64,000 nucleotides of DNA, taken from the NCBI RefSeq assembly GCF_001039355.2, contig NW_019773648.1, positions 124,001 through 188,000 on the forward strand, in the 5' to 3' direction. The translations under genes and the position numbers were made by a program. The notes beneath the pieces were generated by a model. It was not told where the DNA came from, did not search any database, and was given only the letters and a program-made list of their open reading frames with translations. Shown in pieces: positions 13,129 to 24,890 of this stretch (the stretch's first letter is position 1; each line of letters starts with the position of its first letter). Source of the DNA: Lingula anatina. Lineage: Eukaryota > Brachiopoda > Lingulata > Lingulida > Lingulidae.

Positions 13129-13800
13129 GAGCTTTCTGTCATTCCAAACATACAATAAAAGCGCGTTGGGGCTGTTGTGGCAAAAAAATATCTTCTTTTC
13201 TTCAAAATTCAATAACTTTTCCTCAATGATTTTGTGTTAAATTGATTTTTTATCATCACAACTTACGTTTAAGATAACGAAAATGTTGAAACGAAGCCAC
13301 AAAGATGTAGAAAGATTAGAAGAAATAAACTCGTCTGAAGAAAACCCATCCAGTAAGACCGTGCCACCGGAAGTAATGCAGGTACTAAAGATGAGCTTTG
13401 CATTTAGATCCAATGCACTTCTTAAACTAAGTGACAACCGGGATCAAATCATTTTGCTTGTTATCTTCATCTAAGAGATTTATAATTTCCAAATAAAACC
13501 GCAACTCCTTCGAAGTATAATTATTCATTCTTGGAATTAGTTGCACCCAATACAAGAGGAGCCATCAGGACTCAAACGTGTGGTATAATATTCAGATGGC
13601 TTATGTATTATTTGGAATTGCTTAATTTGATTTTCAGCCCCTAAACATTGCCACACAGTAAGTTTAGGAGCCGGGCATGAACACAGAGTTTTGCCATTTT
13701 TGGTTCTTAATAATGTTTAAAAACATTATTAAGAACCAAAAATGGCAAAAGATTGTACTGTACATGAATGTAGATTAGCCTTAGGGAAAATGAAGGCAGT
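13129..13800. repeat. Tandem duplication, copy 2 with internal palindrome
   Basis: Second copy of the 12471-13112 unit, directly after N (13113) and a poly-G run. It differs by few substitutions plus an extra inverted segment that makes a perfect palindrome at 13689-13750, absent from copy 1. Confidence 0.85.
13689..13750. repeat. Perfect 30-bp inverted repeat, 2-bp spacer
   Basis: The left arm is 13689-13718 (TTTTGCCATTTTTGGTTCTT onward), the spacer AA is 13719-13720, and the right arm 13721-13750 is its exact reverse complement. Copy 1 of the duplication carries only the left arm. The perfection suggests a very recent fold-back event or a read artefact. Confidence 0.95.
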
Positions 13801-14119
13801 TTCGAGGTAAACGTGCAATGTGAGAAATACAGATTGATACAGTGAACATGAGTCTATTAGAAATTGCCCCCCTACTGACTGAACGGAACAATGAGCCAGC
13901 CATGATGGGTGGTCTGCGTTTTCTGGGTGCTTTTCTAATTATTGTTTTGTTCACAATTTTTCAAATGGGAAGACGTAGTATTGCAGTGCATGTATACCTT
14001 TAGTCAAGTCATCTATTTTTTATCATTGTTCCTCTAGGTGTTTTCACGTGGTACTAATTGACTCACTCTTCATTCTTAAATATTTTAGTTTTCATTTTTC
14101 AGAGATTGTCCTTTACAAA

Positions 14120-17100
14120 ATGGCAGGAGTACATGTAACTATGCAGATCAGTGTTGAAGCCCAAACTTCATTTCTTCAAAATGCTTTTAGACTGAGATCT
14201 GACCAGTGCTATTGTGACATAGAAATTCACATAGGAAACACATCCTGTAGCGCCCATAAACTCATCCTTGTCTCTTACTCCAAATACTTTGCTGATTATT
14301 TCCGTCTTTCAAAATCTAACCAGTCACACATTGTGCTTTCTGATATAAATTGGGAGATGTTCAGCTATATCCTAGACTATATGTATGGCCAGAAAGTTAA
14401 GATACCAGTCCCTTGCTGGGATGAATTTCTAAAGACTGCTAAAAAGTTGGAGATTCAGGATTTGCTTGACAAGTGGGATGCAGGCCAAAAGAAAGGCTTG
14501 AAAACTAGAGGAGGACTTGATATTAAGTCTATGACTTCAGCAGTTTCCACATCCAGCTTTGATGTTGAAAATGAGTGTAATGCATTGGATGATGGTGATG
14601 AGGCTGACTATACAAACGGAATGTCAGCTTGTGTTATAAATACAGAACAGGTGAATAATGTGAATAATGCCTTGGGTGTTGAGGAGTCCCTTAAATCTAG
14701 TTCTGAACATTTGGCAGGCAAGAAATTGGAACAATTTACAACTGCCGAGAAGTGGAAACCTTTAGAAGATCTGAGTAGTCTTGATAAGACCTGTAGTTTA
14801 TCCAAGTTAAGTTTACCAGGCCTCAGTGGTGGAAGTGAATATAGGGGCAAATATACCTGTGTTGCATGCAAGTCTATTTTTCCAAGCATAAAAGAAAAAA
14901 GTCTACATTACTTGACCAGAAGCTGTTCTGGTGGTCTGCTGAAGGTTGCACGGCAGAGGTTTTCTAGGAGTTTTAGAAAAGAAAGCAGAAGAAAAATTCC
15001 TGTTAAAACAAGTATTCCAAACCATGTGTGTTACACTTGCTTTAAAGGATTCATATCCAAGTCTGCACTTTTGAGACATTTTCAGTTAAACCACAAGAAG
15101 AAAAGTTTATGGAAATTTCCATCCAGTCAAGTTAGGGATAGCAAAAATACTGCAGCTGCTACAAAGTCTCCTAATAGTGTCCCATTTCCATTAAAAATAC
15201 CTGGTGGTAAAGGAAGAAGCAGTGAATCTAAACTGAAAGAAATAAAAAGAGATCTGAATCGATGTGAACAGTGTGGTAACGTGTTTGCGAAGGAAAAGGC
15301 TCTGGTGATGCATCGGGCTAAGACACATGGCTTGGGTGTGTTTTTGCAGGCTGTTCACTGTCCTAACTGTCCTCAGGAGTTCAATGTAAAAGAATTCTAC
15401 AGAGGGCACCGGCTTAGAAAACATAAGAAACATGTTCAAGTCTGCTCAGAAGAGGGGTGTGATTTTACATGCACTACTATTCGAGACATCACCAATCATT
15501 TGAAGGAAGAACACAACACTGATCCTCCACACAAGTGCCCCCTCTGTAACTATGTTACTCCCTTAAAAGGCTATTTAAAACGACACATCGATAGGCATTT
15601 TCTTCGTGGCAAGTTATACATTTGTGAGCTGTGTCCGAAGGTGTATATGACGGAGAAAGCACTATTGCAGCATAAGTACACTCAGCATGGTTTGGTTGAT
15701 GCAGAGAAAGCTGTACGGTGCACTTATCCAGATTGTTCATTCTTGACATATAGCTTGCTTACTATGGAAGATCATTGCAGAGCAAAGCACACTGAGGAGA
15801 AGAATTTCCCATGCCCCCAATGCAATCGAAAGTTCTCAACAAAAGGGTAAATAAGCATGATAATGTAACATGTTACTTGTATCATGTAATGAAAGGTGAT
15901 ATTCCTCTAGACACAGCAAATGACCATGTCTAAACTGAAATAAGAACTTTATTGATTATATAATTACTGTACGTACCATCAAAATCAAATCAGTTTCAAG
16001 TTTCCTCATATCTGGCCTGCATGTACCCTGAAAATTTTTATCAAAATCTTTCTATAATGTTTTAGATAATAATGCTCAAAGCCAAACAGACAGTCAATGG
16101 AAGCAATAACAAGATCTTTGGCAGTTGGTTCCACATTATGTATATAGAAATGCTGTTATCAGTTATTTTTTACTTGAGTCAACTTTATACAATTTTAATC
16201 AGTATTACTTTGCATGTTTCACCTTTTATTTTAGTTCTCTAAAGTCCCATAGATTGTCTCGCCATGAGCTGCGCTATACATGCAGTTGTCCAAATTGTGG
16301 TAAAATGATGGTTGACAAGGCATCTTTGAAGATGCATCAGTTGCGGTGCATCGGAGCTCGAAAAACCTTCTTATGTTCTCAATGTGACCACTCCACATAC
16401 GTCAAGGATAGACTTGAAGGTTTGTATTGTAATCAAGTAATCTTTTTCACCTTAAAAAGTTAGCATTGTTTATTGGGTATGTAAAACCTACCAATAATTT
16501 ATATTACTTACATTCATAATGGTGTTTAATTTTCAATTATGTGTCTGTATATATAGCCATCACCTGTGTCTGTTGTCACCATTGTCGCCATGCACTTTCA
16601 GTGTTATATTGGCATATTTTATCCACTGTTGTACAAATAAAGTGAAAATCATTTTACTTTCAACCTTGAACCGCACTTTTTCAAGGTTTAAGTCCCAAGC
16701 AATTTTCAAGCTCTTAAATTTACCATTAAACTTGGATGGGAAGTCTTTTATTCACAGTCTTACTGCAACTTAAGATTTGACAAATTTGCTTTTCCTCACG
16801 ATTTTGTTATAAATTGTAATTTTCTACAAAATAATTTGTAGAGCTTGTCAAGCACATCACTGGAGGTGGTGTCCCTTTTTTTTCCATACAGATGCGCATA
16901 CTCTAGTGGTACAATATCGAGAGGCAGTATTGCCTCTCTGATCCTGTAGTGAAAAATTGGTGGTGATTATGCTGTTAAGCATTATGTAATATTGCATCGA
17001 AAATGATTTTAAAAACTTTTTTGTGTACTGCCACTACAAATGTTCTAAAAGGAAAACTATTACTTATTATTATGTAACTTACAAGAATCATTGACTTATA

Positions 17101-18859
17101 GCTCAAATTGGCAAACCAGCTTGATTGGATTATTTTTCATTCTTGATGTCTGTACATTTCACAGCTGTGCTGCCTTGTTTACTAGGGCTTTTTTGTTTAA
17201 AATGAATTTGCTTAAAGTGAAAAAGATGGAAAACATTTGACCTAGACTTACATTAGATTTACATTTGGCTAAAAAAGAAATAAAAAAAAAATACATAAGT
17301 GATGCATACTTTTTCTTCCCAGCTCACCAGTTTAAGCAACATGGTATACTCCCAAGCAAAGGCAAGATTTACAGTTGTGAACTGTGTGACTACACTTGTA
17401 CAATGAAATGTAGATTAAGTAGCCATATGCAGAAACATACAGGTAACCATTGTTATTTAAATGCTGCATTTTCTTGCATGTTTTGATAACACCACTTAAT
17501 GTAGTTTGAAAAAAATCTGAATGATTTCCCCTTAAAATGTTGCTTACATTCTTGTTACGTGTATGTGTCCTTACAGGTAGTATGTTATTATATACTTGCC
17601 CCCAAAAGGAACCGATGTTTTTGACCACAGTGCTTCAAAATGCCCAAAAATGCACCTTTTAGTCTGGTCACTGTATTCAATGACATAATGCTATCTTAGT
17701 CCTTCAGTAGAATACAAAAATAACAAGTCCCAATTTATATGTACTTAAAATTATGTATATGGTCTGCTATAGTGTTGTTGGTCTTAAAGGAAACTGAAAC
17801 TTCAAAATACAAAGTGTCTTTTTATAAAAAGCATCATGGGCCAAACTAAGAATTTGTATATATTCCTGGTTTGGAGTGGCAGACCATGCAGTTTGTTTTA
17901 AACTAGTATGATGTGATTTCCATAGGCATACAAGTTAATGGAGCATCTGTAAAAGAGTTTTAATAATCCAATTCATAAGTTCCCAATGGATGAATGATTT
18001 TAGCTCTGGCAGAGTCTGAAAGTTGGTAACAAATTGACCCTGTGTTCCTTTTGTTATATGCTGCAGATTTTCATACACTGGAAATTTGCTTGTTCATGGA
18101 AAGGGTCCATTATCCCTCTCATCAGAATACTTTATATACATTACTGGCCCCCAGGAAAGTGTAATAGAAAAGGGGATGGGGTTAACATGTTTGCAGATGC
18201 TTTGTTTATAAGTAATGCTTAATATTTTAAACTCTCTGTAGGAGAAAGGCCAGAAGTATGCGACATTTGTGGTAAAAAGTTTCCCTTAGGCAGCCTGAAG
18301 ACTCACATGAAGGTTCATAAAACCACATATGATTTTCAGTGCATGTACTGTGATTACAAAACACGGGTAGGTTTTATTAATATCTTTTTTATGTGCCAAT
18401 ATTTATTTATGATTATTGTAACAAATTTATGTAAAAAACAGTGGGCATTTCAAGCATACTGCAGTTGAGCAATCTTAAACAAAATGAATTTTGTCCCTGC
18501 TTGCAGTTCAAAACAACAGGATAATTGCACTTTTATTTTTCTTTAAAAAAGTGTACTCTGGCATTGTATGTCAATATGCTTCAGTGCATTCAAGCGAAAT
18601 ACAAGTGCAATTATCCTATTGTTTGTTGCCAAGATGTTGATATCATAAAAACAGACATTATTTTTTTTCTCTTTTCAAGTGGGAGTATCATTTCAAAACA
18701 CACATCCGCCTAAAGCATACAGAAGGTGAGAAGAGGCCTTACAAGTGCAGCTATTGTGACCACAGAACTAACTTCAAGGGGAATTGTGTGAAACACATCA
18801 AAAATGTCCACCCTGGTAAAGAACCTGCAGTAATTCACCTTAGTGACAATGCTTTGTGA
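14120..18859 (+). CDS. BTB/POZ and C2H2 zinc-finger protein, paralogue A
   Basis: Probable nuclear transcription regulator; BTB domains dimerise and C2H2 arrays bind nucleic acid. Coding exons: 14120-15846, 16235-16419, 17323-17442, 18242-18366, 18680-18859, about 778 aa with consistent phases. An acceptor at 14101-14102 suggests a short leader before ATG 14120. The BTB domain is about residues 14-115 (QTSFLQNAFRLRSDQCYCDI, then SCSAHKLILVSYSKYF). An acidic linker follows, then about 15 C2H2-type units from residue ~245 to the end, several split by introns, for example CPQCNRKFSTK across exons 1-2. A TGERP linker spans exons 3-4. The upstream leader region and all five exons have counterparts in the second gene at 24891-32892. 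AATAAA motifs at 19208 and 19217 match the other gene's 3' end. I do not recognise a specific vertebrate orthologue. Confidence 0.93.
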
Positions 18860-20103
18860 TTTTTTTTACAGAACTGAATCAAAATTGATGGTTTGTGGGA
18901 TGGGACTGCCTAATCACCTCTATACTCTGGATCTTTTCAGGGTTACGATTAACCCCAGTCCCCTGACCGCTGACAAGCCCTCTAACTGCCTTATTGGTAT
19001 ATTTACCTTTTTTGTTTTTCTGTGGTACATGTATTAAGTAATGGTAAAAAGGATGGAAATATGGCCTTGAAATTAATTTAGTATTACAGATGTTTTGATT
19101 CATTGACTTGGTCACATATATAATGCTGTAGTACTACTTAAAAGTTGTCTGACAATAGCATTATTAATTTTTTACACACATATTATTTTAGTTATCACAT
19201 GTAGAGAAATAAACTCAATAAATTTGTGGTGAAATATTGGTCATTCGGCTGCAAGATTTCCACTGATTCTCCACATACAGGTGTGCCTAACATTTTTATT
19301 AAAATATGAAGTGAAAAGCGAGTGGAACAATTGTTTGTCCAAGTGGAACATTACTTACATCGGTCTGGCAGCTTTAAAAACTGAAAAAAAAATTAGATTT
19401 ATCTGTTCTGACACAAAAAAATAGAAAAACGTACGTGGACTAAATTTTAAACCTTCGTTACTGTCGCTCATAGCAACATCTCACATTCTCCTTGTTTGTT
19501 TTTGCTAAAGTAAATATTTGCAACTTGTCAAGAAGTGACCATGATGTCTCAGAATATTTTTTTAATGTTTAAAGCAATAAATAACTTGAGCAAGCTACTC
19601 CTTTTGCGGTGTCGCCCGACATAAAAATTTGGGGGAAAAACTTCGTGCTGTCTTTTATCGCAGGCCATTTTTATTTGTTTGATGATTTTGTGATATTTTA
19701 GACATTATTAATAAAACATCTTAAATTCAGTTATATCCATGATCAGCAAGACGATATCCTAACAGAGAACAGTGAAATGTTTTACACGAAACGAGGCAAA
19801 ACTACATTCTCTGAGAAAATAACTTGTAAAACTCTCGTTACCAGGCATTGTGAAAAATATACTTGAACTTGAGGACAAAATGTATCAGTACAAGAAACCA
19901 TGGACAAAATTATGTCCCAGAAGAAACACAAATATGTCATACCCCTGTAGCGCAGTCTAATTTTTGTTAGCATTAGAAACGTGCAAATATTATACAAAAG
20001 TTACTTTTTAAACTGTCGTAACTAGAACCTTTGTTACTGAAAGCGAAAACTATGCATATTTGTAAGGCATGAATCGGAAAACGTTTCCATGATTACACGT
20101 TGT
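18860..20103. other. BTB-ZF A 3' UTR and intergenic
   Basis: The 3' UTR probably runs to the paired AATAAA motifs at 19208-19222; this sequence is similar to 33200-33280 behind the second gene. From about 19250 to 20100 I see nothing coding. Confidence 0.5.
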
Positions 20104-21535
20104 TGAGGAAATGCAGTCAGCCTACAAATTCAATCATAGCACAGAATCTGCACTTTTGAGAATTAAAAATGATTTGTTAAGTGGTGTTGACAAACATTCT
20201 GCTATGTTATTGGTACTGTTAGATTTGTCTGCTGCGTTTAACACAGTAGACCATAATATTTTATTGACATTTCTAGAGCAGAGTGTAGGGGTTAGAGATA
20301 AGGACTTAGATCTTTTACGATCCTATCTTGTTGGGAGAATGCATCAAGTTAATATAAATGGTGTGCTTTCTGAACTCTCACAGCTTTTATTTGGTGTTCC
20401 TCAGGGGAGCGTTCTTGGCCTGCTAAAGTTTTGTGTTTACACGTTACCCCTTGGAGCAATTCTGCGTTATCATTAGATAGGTTACAACTTTTATGCCGAT
20501 GATACCCAGTTGTACACATCTTGTAACATCCATGATCCAGCATTGTCTGTGAACACCATTGTTGATTGCATATCAGACCTCAGAGGTTGGCTCATTTCAA
20601 ACAAATTGAAGATAAATGATGGAAAAACAGAATTTTTAGTCATTACTCAACCCTACAACAAGGGCCTTGCTCATAACTTGCAACTTAAAATTGGAGCTAG
20701 TATGGCACTATCCTCCCCCATGTAAAAAATTTAGGAGTATATTTTGATTCTTCACTTTCAATGGACAAACAGATCTCTAACATCACAAGGTCTTAATTGT
20801 TTATTCAACATTCGGAATATTGGCACCATAAGGAAATATCCGAATCAATCATCTGCTGCTACTGTTATACACTCATTGGTAACTTCCAGGTTGGACTATT
20901 GCAATTCTGTATTATATGGATGTCCAGATGATAAGATCAAAAGATTACAACGCATCCAGAATATCTCAGCACGGCTTTTAATGCTACAGCCTAGGGATTG
21001 CCATATCACTCCAATTAGCAGCTGCACTGGTTACCAGTTAGGGCCAGAATTTTATTTAAGGTTTTAGTTTTTATACATGCTGCTTTTTATAACCTACATG
21101 TAGCTCCACCATATATTACTGATCTAGTAAAACATTATAGCCCTCAAAGATCCCTGAGGTCTGGTGACAAACTTTTACTGAAAGTTCCCAAATCAAAGTT
21201 ATAATCATATGGTGACATCATTTTGTGTAGCTGCACCAGTAGAGTGGAATAAGTTGCCAATTTTTATGAATAGAATCACAAGAATCTTTTAAAAAGGAAT
21301 TGAAAACTCACAATTTTAAGACATTTTATTCATGAATTTTTAATTTTACATTAAGAAACCTTGGATTTTTTACTTTTATTACTGTTTATTACAATTTAGT
21401 CTAGTTCTGATTTATATATTATATATCTTAACTATTTTTATTTATAAACTTCTTTGTATTTTATGTTGTACAGTCTATTGAACATTTTATGGATTTTAGA
21501 CTCGAAATAAATATATTATATTATTATTATTATTA
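20104..21535 (+). mobile_element. Degraded non-LTR retrotransposon (CR1/L2-like RT)
   Basis: A reverse-transcriptase remnant is spread over three frames. Visible are LDLSAAFNTVDHNILL (about 20220), VPQGSVLG (about 20397), FYADDTQLY with the catalytic YADD box (about 20490), KINDGKTEFLVI (about 20612) and RLDYCNSVLYG (about 20890). The 5' part, including any endonuclease, is missing. The 3' end is AT-rich and closes in a TTA/ATT microsatellite near 21515-21535, typical of CR1/L2-type insertions. Stops and frameshifts show it is dead. Exact clade would need a phylogeny. Confidence 0.85.
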
Positions 21536-21789
21536 CACAAAAAGCTAAATTTAACACTTTCTCAGCCTCCTTCTGCTAACTGTCTTGCACCAAGTACTTG
21601 AACAAAATGAAACATTTTTTTACATTTTTCTAGGGAACATGTTACCTAGCCATGACACAAAGCCCCTTGAGTTAGGCCCCCCTACAGTTTAAATATTTAT
21701 AAAAATATACTCACGTCATGTCTATAATTTACCATGACTGAACCACTACAAAGTAAACGCGATATAAAAATTAAAATTCATTAAGTTAC

Positions 21790-21845
21790 CGTACCAGGGG
21801 CGGATCCAGGGTCATTTGAAGTGGGGGGGGGGGGGGGTCCGTAAC
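21790..21845. repeat. Fragment with CAGGGGCGGATCCAGG motif and poly-G
   Basis: The sequence caggggcggatccagg followed by a long G run resembles the terminal motif of dispersed DNA-transposon repeats in many animal genomes, as I recall it. No matching opposite end is visible nearby, so this is a weak call. Confidence 0.3.
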
Positions 21846-22255
21846 GACAGGCATCAGATGCGAAGCCGACTATCGCCCCCTTGGTGTTGGGTTCGTGGCC
21901 TGCTCAAGAGCCCCGAATTTTTTTTTCTTTTTTGAGAGCAAACCGTGGTAAGGTTTAGAACTATGATTAAGCTAGTAAAAATGCTAATTTCAAGAGAGGA
22001 ATCTTGGTGAGATATATTTTTCAGAAACTGAAGGGGGGGGGGAGGTAATTGATTTCTTATCACCACATATTGACGTAAATATAGAAAAGTGTACACGGCA
22101 AGCCATAAAGACGGCTTACATTTACTCTTCCATGGATTTACAATCAATATTCTTGCCTGGAAAATCATATACGAATTTAGAACCAATGTATTTCTTCAAC
22201 TAAATGGCTAACAGATCAAACCATTTTGCTGTTGTCTTAATGGGGTCCGCCATAT

Positions 22256-23030
22256 AGATAAACGTCCCAATAAAATATTCGCCCCGATAGATACGTCTCT
22301 ATACATACACGTCTCAATAGATTTACGTCTCGTTAAATTTACGTTCCGATAGATCCACCAACAGATTCCTATAAACCCACGTATCTTTAGATCCAGGTAC
22401 CGCTAGATCCATCTATCTGACATCGTAATCGGCTAAAAGGCCCATATCAACTTGCGTTGTGAACTTTAGAACACATTTTTATGTTCTTTTTTGTTTTGAT
22501 TTGTTTAGAACACATTTACATGTAAATTCAGAACACTTTTTACGTGTTCGAATGTTGCATTTTGAGAACGCTTTAAACAGTGTTCTGACGCTAGAACAGT
22601 AATTAAGCGTTGTGAAATATAGAACACACTTTTGTTCTTTTTATGTTCTTTCACTGAGTATTGTGTGAAAACGATCTAGTAGAATAATATATTGCTGACT
22701 GCGTACTGCCGTTTTAAAGAAGTGCATTTTATGTACTGAGAAGTATACCAACTATTTCGAGCAATAGTGTACCTGTAATGGATCTATCGGTATTTGGATC
22801 TAAAAATACGTGGATCTATAGGTATGCGGATTTAAAGGACGTGGGTTTATGAGGACGTCATATCTATAGGAACGCAAATATATAGGACAGCAGAAAAAAA
22901 TCGGATCTATCGGTATTTAAATCTAAAAAGACGTTTTTTCCGTTTTTCCTTTATGTATCTATCGGTAACGGGAGTATAGGGACGTGTAATATTTTGGGAC
23001 TAAATTTTATCCGTACGTACCCGTCTTAAT
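22256..23030. repeat. Degenerate foldback element with arrayed short units
   Basis: The left arm (22256-22420) and right arm (22780-23030) are inverted relatives. CACGTATCTTTAGATCC and CGCTAGATCCAT on the left match the reverse complement of ATGGATCTATCGG and GGATCTAAAAATACGTG on the right. Each arm is a loose array of units like GATCTATCGG and ACGTCTC. The middle (22440-22680) carries repeated GAACAC/GTGTTC words. No coding capacity. Confidence 0.6.
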
Positions 23031-23572
23031 TACATGTAGTGTATAAATTCGAAATAAAACCTTAGAGACTCCTTCGAATAATTATTCATTCTTGGAATTA
23101 GTTACACCCAATTCAAGAGGAGCCGACGAGCCGATATGTACATGTACTCTTGAGTGAGTGTGTGAAATGATTTATTCTAAGGTGATTTATGTATCATTTA
23201 GAATTGCTTATTTGTTTACTGCGCCTACCAAGGTCAGGGGTGACATGTACTTGTGACTGATATGGAATATAAAGTTAAAGTTCCTGGTGATTTTAAGTTT
23301 TACCTGAATTAAGACGTACGAAAAGTCACAAGTTTTTCTAATGTTGTACAGACGGGGTCATACACCGAAGGTTCAATAGTCCGAAGATACCCACACGTCT
23401 TATTATGACTAAACATTTTGAATCATTTCATGAAAACAAAAGGCTGTTCTTGTTATAACGACACCACGTTTGCCCCTTTTTAAGACGCCATTTTAAAAGC
23501 TGAGCCAAAATACTGCCTAACTCAAATTCCCCCTGACAGACATACATTGTACATGTACGTACTGGGTGAGTG

Positions 23573-24092
23573 TAAGACCGCATTCACAACGAGTTGAACC
23601 ATGGCTCTACAAATCCACGAACTAAATATGGCAGACGTACATGAAAGAAAAACCACCTAATCTTTTAGTAGTCTCTCTGCCTCTCACACGCCTCCCCACA
23701 CGTCGTCCCCGGTGGGGGTACAGTCATTAAATCTCATTTCCATTCGCCATGTGGAAGCTACCTGAAAAATATTAAGTGCGCATGCTCATCAATTAAACTC
23801 GAGGTGAAGAAAACATGGCGGCTGGAGGCGATTGAAGGACAAAAGCCCTTCTGCTCTATTATCTTTCAAAACAGAGACGAAAAAGGAATGAATTTGCCCG
23901 TAGAGCAGCAATGAATCAGCTATCTACGGAGATAATGTTACCAGAGATATTCACGAAGATACCCAGCCCCGCAGGCGTGTGAGAGGCATAGAGACTATTA
24001 AAAGATTAGGCGCTTTTCTTTCATGTATGTCCGCCATATTTAGTTCGTGGATTTGCAGAGCCATGGCTCAACTCGTTGTGAATGCGGTCTAA
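23573..24092. mobile_element. MITE with ~120-bp terminal inverted repeats
   Basis: The left end (23573-23692, AGACCGCATTCACAACGAG onward) is repeated in reverse complement at about 23975-24092. The arms run through CCATGGCTC, TAAATATGGC and CTCACACGCC words with few differences. About 280 bp lie between them with no reading frame of note. The size and long TIRs fit a non-autonomous DNA transposon; the superfamily is not determinable from the flanks. Confidence 0.85.
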
Positions 24093-24128
24093 GGCATTTG
24101 CGGCACAATATATAAGTATAGAAACTAG

Positions 24129-24446
24129 CACTAGTGGGCTTGATTTGGTCTTAAAGTGCAATTTAAGAACACAAATAGTCTTACATGATCTTAAAACATG
24201 AGAAAGACCATTTCTAGTCTGACAGCCAATTAAGTTGCCTCCCCTTACACATTCTCCTATTGTGAGGGGAGGTATCCCCCATTGTGAGGGGAGGAAACTG
24301 CTTGACCACTTAAGTAGATGTTAGATCAATTTTGATCTTAAAAGCAGATTCAGTCCATTTTAAGACTACTGCTATAATGTTTAAGATCGTGTAAGATCAC
24401 TTGTGAACTTAAATTGCACTTTAAGACCAAATCTAGCCCACTAGTG
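24129..24446. mobile_element. MITE with ~39-bp TIR
   Basis: The left end CACTAGTGGGCTTGATTTGG continues through GTCTTAAAGTGCAATTTAAG. The same sequence returns in reverse complement at 24408-24446 with one mismatch in the first 39 bases. Inside is a direct repeat of TGTGAGGGGAGG near 24256-24293. It sits about 35 bp from the previous MITE. Confidence 0.85.
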
Positions 24447-24890
24447 TAGGCATGAACATGCAGTTTAAAATTTGGTTATACAATATTTTAAAGAGAGAAA
24501 TATAAATGTGAAACTGGAAAAAAGAAGTGAAGGAAGTGTGGTTTACAAACACAATATGGGAAATAAAATCATACAATGTATTTTGTAAAGTGTGTGCAGT
24601 AGAATTTGCTCTCGAAACATTGACTTAATGGGAACAGCCATGACCGGAGGTCTACGTTTTCTGAGTGATTTTTTACTTAAGTATAATAATATAATAATTA
24701 TTGTTTTGTTTATAATTTTTCAAACATGCATACAGTATTGAAGAACATGTATATATACCTTTATTTAAGTCATCTTTTATTTGGTCAGAGTCAATTTTAG
24801 AGACTTCACTGAGTTCACTGAGTACTGATTGACTCACTCTTCATTCTTAACTATTTTAGTTTCCTTTTTTCAGATTTTTGCCTTTACACA

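Noticed and set aside
12626-13474. Identical 63-residue reading frames in the two tandem copies as a small gene family
   Set aside because: They are conserved only because the DNA copies are nearly identical. There is no start context, domain or splice signal in support.
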